From positions 1 through 64,000 of the forward strand of contig JAJFFG010000133.1 of the NCBI GenBank assembly GCA_021776825.1: 64,000 bases of DNA, read 5' to 3'. This document shows positions 58,956 through 64,000 of the stretch, piece after piece. Within the stretch, counting starts at the first letter, position 1, and every line of letters begins with the position of its first letter. Source of the DNA: Planctomycetota bacterium (GTDB taxonomy: Bacteria; Planctomycetota; JAJSAM01; JAJVHW01). Below the pieces are notes generated by a model. The model saw only the letters and a program-made list of their open reading frames with translations. It was not told the origin of the DNA and ran no database searches. The position numbers and the translations under genes were made by a program.

Positions 58956-60551
58956 ATGGCCGGGACAAACAGGACGACGAGGGCAGCACGATCGGGAACG
59001 ACACCCCCCAGACCGAGACGGACAGCAGCCGACGCCGGCCGCGTGGCCTGCGTGGATCTGCCGGCGTTCCCGCTGCAGCTCCTTCATCGACGCGATCCCG
59101 ATGCCCGGACGGGACCGGCGGCGATCGTCGACCGGGACCATCCCCAGGGGAAGATCCTGTGGGCCAACCCGGCTGCGCGGGATCGGCGGGTGCTGCCGGG
59201 CCAGCGGTATTCAGCGGCGCTCTCGCTCTGCCCGGGGCTGCGGGCCGCCGAGGTGCCGATCGAGGAGATCGCGGCGGGGGTCGCCGCCATCACCGAGCTC
59301 CTGCGGCGCTTCTCTCCCGAGGTCGAGCCGGCGCGCGAGGAGCCGGGCGTGTTCTGGCTCGACGCGGGCGGACTGGTGCATCTCCACCCCTCGCTGCTCG
59401 AGTGGGGCGAGCGCCTCCAACGCGCGCTCGTGGCCGACGGCTTCACGGCATCGGTGATCGTCGGTTGCTCACGCTTCGGTGCCTACGCGCTGGCGCGGGC
59501 AGCGGGGGAAGGCGCGTGGCTGCTCGGCACTCTCGACGAGGAACGGGCCGCGACGCGGCGGGTGCCGCTCGCCCGACTCGGCATCGAGCCGCGCTTTCGG
59601 GATGCCCTGTCGCGGCTGGGCGTGCACACGATCGGCGAGTTGGCCGAGCTGCCCGAGGGCGGGCTCTCCCAGCGCTTCGGCAAGGAGGCGGAGCGTCTCC
59701 ATCGGCTGGCCACCGGATCGCTCAGCGAACCGCTTACCCCGGCCCTGCCCGTCGAGCCCCCGGTGCGGCGCGTGGCGTTCGAGATGCCGGAGACCGACCT
59801 CCGGCGTCTGCTCTACGCCCTCGAGCAGGAGGTGCCGGGACTCCTTGCCGAGATCGCCGAGCGCCGCCAGGCGCTGGCCGGACTGGCGCTGCGGATGGAG
59901 CTCGACGGCGCCTCGCCACGACGGATCGAGGTCCGGCCTGCCACGCCCACGCTCGTCGGCGGTCAGATCCTCGAGCTGCTCCGGCTGCAGCTCCAGAACG
60001 GGTCGTGGCTGCGCGCCGGGATCACGGCCGCGGTGCTCACCGCCCGGGGTGTCCCGGCCCGGGCCGAGCAGTTGCGGCTCTTTCGCGAGAACCCCCGCCG
60101 GGACCTGCGCGCCGCCGCGCGGGCACTGGCCCGGGTGCGCGCCGAGATCGGGCCGTACGGCGTCGTCGCCGCGCGGCTGACCGAGGGACACCTGCCCGAG
60201 GCCACGTTCACCTGGGAGCCGCTCGACACGATCCGCTTCCCCGAACGAAGCGTCCGCCGTGACGATCGCCCCGCCGCCCTCGTCCGCCGCGTGTTCGCGC
60301 GCCCCACGCCGTTGCCGCCCCGACCGCGCCACGAGCCCGACGGCTGGCTGCTCTCGGGCCTCGCGTGCGGACCGGTCCGGCAGTACGTCGGTCCGTACAT
60401 CGTCTCCGGCGGCTGGTGGGCGCGCCCCCCCGGCGATCGCGACGCCATTCACCGTGAGTACCACTTCGCCGAGACCGCTCGCGGCGACCTGCTGTGGGTC
60501 TTCCACGACCGTCGGCGCCGCCGCTGGTTCCTGCAGGGAGCCGTCGAGTGA
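58956..60551 (+). CDS. imuB: ImuB-type Y-family polymerase homologue
   Basis: 531 residues; ATG 58956 has GGAGG ten bases upstream and replaces the longer track start. Y-family layout: palm start ACVDLPAFPLQLL, FWLDAGGLVHL where active polymerases have a DE pair, ASVIVGCSRFGAYALARAAGEG, a helix-hairpin-helix (LGVHTIGELAELPEGGLSQRFG), little finger, and an ImuB-specific C-terminus rich in Arg and Trp (YVGPYIVSGGWW, DLLWVFHDRRRRRWFLQG). The missing catalytic acidic pair is typical of ImuB, which recruits DnaE2 to the clamp rather than polymerising. DnaE2 lies 3 kb downstream. Confidence 0.88.
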   Translation: MAGTNRTTRAARSGTTPPRPRRTAADAGRVACVDLPAFPLQLLHRRDPDARTGPAAIVDRDHPQGKILWANPAARDRRVLPGQRYSAALSLCPGLRAAEVPIEEIAAGVAAITELLRRFSPEVEPAREEPGVFWLDAGGLVHLHPSLLEWGERLQRALVADGFTASVIVGCSRFGAYALARAAGEGAWLLGTLDEERAATRRVPLARLGIEPRFRDALSRLGVHTIGELAELPEGGLSQRFGKEAERLHRLATGSLSEPLTPALPVEPPVRRVAFEMPETDLRRLLYALEQEVPGLLAEIAERRQALAGLALRMELDGASPRRIEVRPATPTLVGGQILELLRLQLQNGSWLRAGITAAVLTARGVPARAEQLRLFRENPRRDLRAAARALARVRAEIGPYGVVAARLTEGHLPEATFTWEPLDTIRFPERSVRRDDRPAALVRRVFARPTPLPPRPRHEPDGWLLSGLACGPVRQYVGPYIVSGGWWARPPGDRDAIHREYHFAETARGDLLWVFHDRRRRRWFLQGAVE

Positions 60552-60698
60552 CGTGTCGTAGGAACGACCCGGAGAGCGGCCCAGAAGGCGCCCCGGAAAG
60601 CGTCGCGGAAAGCGCAGCAATGCGCTCGCGGGATCTCCTCGCGCGCAGCGAGTACAGTCGCGACGGTGCCGCGCCTCGGCGGTGTCGAACGGAGGCCC

Positions 60699-61772
60699 AT
60701 GAAGCGCGCGCGCAAGCTCGGTCTCGGCCTGCTCGTGGCCGTTCTCGCACTGTCTGCCGTCGAGGGCTGCAGCAACCTCGGCGTGACGCTCTACGACGCC
60801 CTGTTCGAGAGCGACTCCCCCATCGCCGAACGACTGCACACCGAGTACGACGCGGAGCTCGGCTGGACGAACGTGCCCGGCAAGCGCGTCGAGGATCTCT
60901 ACGGATCGGGGCGCACGGTCACGATCAACGCGCAGGGCTTCCGCGGTGTCGACCCGACCCCGCAGGCACGGACGAACGACCGGCCCCGGGTCCTCTGCTC
61001 GGGCGACTCGTTCACGTTCGGATACGGCGTGGGCGATGCCGAGGCGTGGCCGGCGCAGCTCGACGCGCTGCGGCCGAAGATCGACATCGCCAACCTCGCC
61101 CTCGGTGGCTACGGCGCCGACCAGGCCTACCTCCACTACCTGCGGGCCGGGATCGATCTCGAACACGACCTGCACCTGTTCGCGATCATCGCCGACGACA
61201 TCAACCGCATGACCTACGACGCGTTCTCGGGCTACGGCAAGCCGTGGCTCGTGCGCGTCGACGGGCAGTTGCAGACGCGCAACGTCCCGGTGCCCGAGGC
61301 GGGCTTCGGCGCGCCGTGGTTCGTGCAGAACGGGCGACTCCTGCGACGGCTCGGCGTCGTCGAGCTCGGACACCGGATGGGCGGTGGCGAGGACGCCCAG
61401 GTGCTGCGTCGTGTGACGCCGGTCGAAGAGGCCGTCAACCTGACGCGCACGGCGCTCGTGGACATGACGGCGCGCACGGCCGACCGCGCGCTCCCCCAGG
61501 CGATCGTCTTCCTGCCCACGCTGGCCGACGTCAACCCGAACAGCACCGACTTCCTCCGCGAGCCGCTCCTCGCCGCGCTGCGCCGCGACGGTCTGCCGGT
61601 GATCGATCTCGTCGCGGCCTTCCGTGCCGAACCGCCGACCGACTTGACAACGTTCTTCCTGCAGCCCGGCGAGGTCAGTTTCCCCGGCGCCCAGGGCCAC
61701 TACACGGCCCTCGGCAACCGGTGGGTGGCAGAGCGCCTCGCACCCGTCGTCGATCACCTGCTCGCCGACTGA
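60699..61772 (+). CDS. Lipoprotein with SGNH/GDSL hydrolase-like domain
   Basis: 357 residues; ATG 60699 has GGAGG upstream and a lipobox at VEGCSN. The first SGNH block is VLCSGDSFTFGYGVGDAEAWP; a later block NLALGGYGADQAYLHYL and the terminal Asp/His region GHYTALGNRWVAERLAP fit the family, which hydrolyses ester or acetyl groups on glycans or lipids. It lies between imuB and the toxin-antitoxin pair without an obvious link to DNA repair. Confidence 0.8.
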   Translation: MKRARKLGLGLLVAVLALSAVEGCSNLGVTLYDALFESDSPIAERLHTEYDAELGWTNVPGKRVEDLYGSGRTVTINAQGFRGVDPTPQARTNDRPRVLCSGDSFTFGYGVGDAEAWPAQLDALRPKIDIANLALGGYGADQAYLHYLRAGIDLEHDLHLFAIIADDINRMTYDAFSGYGKPWLVRVDGQLQTRNVPVPEAGFGAPWFVQNGRLLRRLGVVELGHRMGGGEDAQVLRRVTPVEEAVNLTRTALVDMTARTADRALPQAIVFLPTLADVNPNSTDFLREPLLAALRRDGLPVIDLVAAFRAEPPTDLTTFFLQPGEVSFPGAQGHYTALGNRWVAERLAPVVDHLLAD

Positions 61773-61782
61773 CCCGACCGGT

Positions 61783-61801
61783 TCGTGATCGGCCATCACG
61801 A
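61783..61801 (+). terminator. Hairpin after the SGNH-like gene
   Basis: TCGTGAT and ATCACGA pair around CGGCC, 11 bp after the stop at 61772, with two more flanking G-C pairs across a mismatch. A likely terminator separating this gene from vapB. Confidence 0.5.
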
Positions 61802-61826
61802 TCCACCCGAGCGCCCCACATTGAGC

Positions 61827-61847
61827 ACAAGTATGTGGTATATTTGT
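61827..61847. promoter_or_regulatory. Palindrome upstream of the antitoxin gene
   Basis: ACAAGTAT and ATATTTGT form an 8-bp inverted repeat with one mismatch, spaced by GTGGT, ending 4 bp before ATG 61852. AT-rich for this genome. VapB antitoxins usually repress their own operon by binding such a site. Confidence 0.55.
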
Positions 61848-61851
61848 CTCG

Positions 61852-62088
61852 ATGGCGCAACTGCACCTCTACGTCCCCGACGAGATCGCCGCAACGCTCC
61901 GCGAGCGCGCGCGGACACGGGGCATCCCGCTCTCCCGTCTGCTCGCCGAGATCGTCCGCCGCGAGGTCTCCGCCGGATGGCCTGCGCACTTCTTCGAGGA
62001 CGTGGTGGGCGGCTGGGACGGCCCCACGCTCGAACGCCCCGAGCAAGGGGAACCCGAGGAGCGGGACCCTCTCGGGGGAGCGCCGTGA
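61852..62088 (+). CDS. vapB: Ribbon-helix-helix antitoxin, VapB-like
   Basis: 78 residues. The N-terminal LHLYVPDEIAATLRERARTRGIPLSRLLAEIVRRE is a ribbon-helix-helix DNA-binding domain; the acidic C-terminus (FFEDVVGGWDGPTLE) would wrap the toxin. It overlaps the PIN-domain toxin gene by four bases (GTGA) and is preceded by a candidate operator. Symbol by organisation and family type. Confidence 0.82.
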   Translation: MAQLHLYVPDEIAATLRERARTRGIPLSRLLAEIVRREVSAGWPAHFFEDVVGGWDGPTLERPEQGEPEERDPLGGAP

Positions 62089-62495
62089 AGACCCTCCTCG
62101 ACACGAACGCCTGCATCGCCCTGCTGAACGGCTCCTCGGAGTCGCTCGTGGCACGCGTGGCACGGTCCTCGCCGGTCGACCTCGCCATCAGCGCGGTCAC
62201 CGAGGCGGAACTGGTGTTCGGTGCCCATCGCAGCGCACAGCCGGCGAAGAACCTGCGACTGCTCGCCCGGTTCCTCGAGCCGCTCCCCTCCCTGCCCTTC
62301 GGCAGCCGCGCGGCCGAGCACTACGGGCGCATCCGCGCCGATCTCGCCGCGCGCGGAACCCCCATCGGCGCGAACGACTTGCTGATTGCGGCGACGGCGT
62401 TGGCGCACGATCTGACGGTCGTCACGCGCAACACACGCGAGTTCGAACGCGTCGTCGGTCTCCGCGTCGAGGACTGGGAAGCCGCCGCGGAGTAG
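62085..62495 (+). CDS. vapC: PIN-domain ribonuclease toxin, VapC-like
   Basis: 136 residues from GTG 62085. PIN acidic residues are visible in MKTLLDTNACIALL, ISAVTEAELVFGAHR, IGANDLLIAATAL and VVTRNTREFERV. VapC enzymes cut specific tRNAs or rRNA and stop translation when the antitoxin is degraded. The overlap with vapB gives coupled synthesis. Confidence 0.9.
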   Translation: MKTLLDTNACIALLNGSSESLVARVARSSPVDLAISAVTEAELVFGAHRSAQPAKNLRLLARFLEPLPSLPFGSRAAEHYGRIRADLAARGTPIGANDLLIAATALAHDLTVVTRNTREFERVVGLRVEDWEAAAE

Positions 62496-62503
62496 AGCTG
62501 CGC

Positions 62504-63580
62504 TCAGCGCGTCGGCGCGGCGCTGGCGGTGGTCGCACCGCGCGGGCGGACCTCGACGTCCTGGTCGCCGCCGGTCACGCCCAGCCAGGTGTCTCTCCCG
62601 TTTCGGACCCGCTCCTGCGTGTGGTACCGGATCGTGTAGGGGACCTTCGCGCAGCCGCGGAAGACGAAGCGGCCCTCGTTGTTGGTCCGCGCCTCGCCGT
62701 AGGGGGAGCTGACCGTGCCCCGCCAGTGGCGCGACCGATCCGCCGACCAGTTGTAGTAGGCGACCTGGACCCCTCGGCCTCCGCGCCCCTTGCTCGTCGC
62801 CGTCTGATTCACCCACGATCGCACGTGTGCCCCGACGACCGGCCGCCCCTCGGGGTCCAGCACACGCCCGGCCACGAGAGCGCCGGGCTCAGGGTCCAGC
62901 ACGAGCTCGCGCGAACGCTCGTCGGTCGAACCGATCACGACGGACCCCACCGTGCGCGCATAGAGCCGGTCGCCGATCCGCTGCGCGGGGAACGTCACGC
63001 GGTACGACGACCGACGTGGCGGGAGACCGCGCACCGACCAGGTGCCGCCCCGCCCGGCGCTCAGGTGATGCTTCCGCGCGGTCCACATCCGGGAGCCCTG
63101 CAGGTAGATGTGCGCTCCGCGCCAGCTCTCCTGGCGAGACGCCGCGGCGAGGCGCACCAGGGGACGGGGATCGCGCTCGAGCCGCAGGTCGAGGGCACCT
63201 CGTGCGGACGACATCGGGAGCGTCACGCCGCGGAACCCGGGGCCGGACACCTGGACCTCGCGAGCGCCGCTCGGCTCCCCGTACAGGATGAACTCGCCCT
63301 GCCCGTCGGTCCGGGTGCGCTGCTCACCCAGCCGCACGTCGGCACCGGCCACGGGGCGTCCCATCGCATCACGAACGGTGCCGGACGCCCGCGCGGTCAC
63401 GCGCCAGCCGGGACGTGGGGGCTCCGATGCAACTCGTCCCCCCGGAACCGCCTCCGGACGCTCGACGACCGCCTCTTCGGGAACGTCACCGAACACCAGC
63501 ACGAATGCACCGACCGTCGCCGCGGCGACGCCCAGCATCGTCGCGACCAGCAGTCCCCGTCCGAAAGCGGAGGTCCTCAC
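62504..63580 (-). CDS. Membrane-anchored carboxypeptidase-regulatory-like protein
   Basis: 358 residues from GTG 63580. One N-terminal helix (GLLVATMLGVAAATVGAFVLVFG) and at least two carboxypeptidase-regulatory-like/transthyretin-type beta domains (GTVRDAMGRPVAGADVRLGEQRTRTDGQGEFIL; GRVLDPEGRPVVGAHVRSW ... ARTNNEGRFVFRG). Same domain type as the exported parts of the two ECF fusions, but no sigma domain. Transcribed towards vapBC (convergent, 8 bp apart) and away from dnaE2. Confidence 0.8.
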   Translation of the reverse strand: MRTSAFGRGLLVATMLGVAAATVGAFVLVFGDVPEEAVVERPEAVPGGRVASEPPRPGWRVTARASGTVRDAMGRPVAGADVRLGEQRTRTDGQGEFILYGEPSGAREVQVSGPGFRGVTLPMSSARGALDLRLERDPRPLVRLAAASRQESWRGAHIYLQGSRMWTARKHHLSAGRGGTWSVRGLPPRRSSYRVTFPAQRIGDRLYARTVGSVVIGSTDERSRELVLDPEPGALVAGRVLDPEGRPVVGAHVRSWVNQTATSKGRGGRGVQVAYYNWSADRSRHWRGTVSSPYGEARTNNEGRFVFRGCAKVPYTIRYHTQERVRNGRDTWLGVTGGDQDVEVRPRGATTASAAPTR

Positions 63581-63612
63581 ACCTCCAGTATCGGCCCCCC
63601 CGAGAGGACACC

Positions 63613-64000
63613 GTGAGCTACGCCGCGCTCTGGTGTAAGACGCACTTCTCGTTCCTCGAAGGCGCGGGCGCCCCCGGCGAGCTCGTCGAGGAGGCGCGGC
63701 ATCTCGGGCTGCGGTCGCTCGCGGTGACCGACCGCGACGGTGTGCACGGCATCGTCCGCGCGCATGTCGCCGCCAAGGAACACGGGCTGCACCTGATCGT
63801 CGGTTCGCAGATGATGGTCGGCACGCGCGACGACGACCTCTCCGAGATCGTGGTGCTCGCCGAGGACCGGGCGGGCTACGCCAACCTCACGCGCCTCGCT
63901 ACCGCAGGGCGGCTGCGCTCGGCGAAGGGCGACTGCCGCGTGACCTGGGACGAGGTGTGCGCGCATGCACCGGGGCTCGTCGGCCTCTGGGGCGGCGAAC
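63613..64000 (+). CDS. dnaE2: Error-prone DNA polymerase DnaE2, N-terminal part
   Basis: Open to the end of the window, so only 129 residues are seen and the track omits it. GTG 63613 has GAGAGGA upstream. The PHP domain N-terminus is clear: SYAALWCKTHFSFLEGAGAP, LGLRSLAVTDRDGVHGIVRAH, LIVGSQMMV, VVLAEDRAGYANLTRLATAGR. DnaE2 (ImuC) is the catalytic polymerase of the LexA-controlled mutasome, and its presence 3 kb from imuB, on the same strand, supports the assignment over a replicative DnaE1. Confidence 0.9.
   Translation, partial: MSYAALWCKTHFSFLEGAGAPGELVEEARHLGLRSLAVTDRDGVHGIVRAHVAAKEHGLHLIVGSQMMVGTRDDDLSEIVVLAEDRAGYANLTRLATAGRLRSAKGDCRVTWDEVCAHAPGLVGLWGGE

Noticed and set aside
59469-61799. 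776-residue minus-strand ORF
   Set aside because: Antisense shadow of imuB and the SGNH-like gene.
60494-63616. 1040-residue plus-strand ORF
   Set aside because: Runs out of frame across four recognised genes, one on the other strand; Arg-rich artefact.

Overview
The window is bacterial, very GC-rich and gene-dense, and most likely from a member of the Planctomycetota. The basis is gene content: Ser/Thr kinases that overlap ECF sigma factors of the 'TQWSVV' type, ECF sigma factors fused to a membrane helix and carboxypeptidase-regulatory-like repeats, a DUF1587/1592/1588/1585 cytochrome next to a DUF1552 protein, M56/BlaI regulators, a PEP-CTERM protein, and many HEAT and TPR lipoproteins. 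I saw no rRNA, tRNA, CRISPR array, phage or transposase.

Layout. 0.1-7.5 kb: two heavy-metal-associated (HMA) lipoproteins. The second is interrupted at the first metal-site Cys by an in-frame TGA that is followed by a SECIS-like hairpin, so it is a candidate selenoprotein. Divergent from it runs a PhnD/C/E/E-type ABC transporter whose binding protein resembles the putative selenate-transport clade, translationally coupled to a seven-haem cytochrome-TPR lipoprotein. 7.5-9.9 kb: aminotransferase and a Sir2-like protein without zinc cysteines. 9.9-18.1 kb: a giant ECF-sigma fusion, a frameshifted DUF2225-like/HEAT gene, an 18-bp tandem repeat array, a beta-helix protein and the intact DUF2225-like/HEAT paralogue. 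18.2-23.4 kb: VIT/VWA/DUF2135 lipoprotein, YdcF-like protein, small exported protein. 23.5-27.2 kb: SbcD/SbcC-like nuclease-ATPase pair. 27.6-29.8 kb: second ECF-sigma fusion. 30.1-34.8 kb: three overlapping exported-protein genes (degenerate gluzincin, active-site gluzincin, HEAT). 34.9-38.5 kb: histidine phosphatase, DUF4349 lipoprotein, TPR lipoprotein, thiol peroxidase. 38.6-42.3 kb: DUF1592-type cytochrome and DUF1552 pair. 42.3-43.1 kb: a 36-bp inverted-repeat element, a truncated SDR and a small membrane protein. 43.1-48.3 kb: kinase/ECF pair, M56 antirepressor with STN-like repeats, BlaI and its operator. 48.3-54.3 kb: AlkA-type glycosylase, TPR protein, PEP-CTERM protein, glycosyltransferase, HEAT protein. 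54.4-56.9 kb: second kinase/ECF pair. 57.3-64.0 kb: lexA-imuA diverging from imuB, with dnaE2 (cut by the window end) about 3 kb further on. A lipoprotein, a VapBC-like toxin-antitoxin pair and a carboxypeptidase-regulatory-like protein lie between imuB and dnaE2.

How they fit together. The left end reads as a possible selenium/metal island: uptake, an extracytoplasmic redox cytochrome and a Sec-containing metal-binding lipoprotein. The rest is dominated by envelope sensing (kinase/ECF pairs, membrane-anchored sigma factors, M56/BlaI) and DNA repair or mutagenesis (SbcCD, AlkA, LexA/ImuAB/DnaE2). Short in-frame tandem repeats recur in linkers and intergenic gaps. Kinase-gene leaders in both kinase/ECF pairs can fold so that the ribosome-binding site is hidden.
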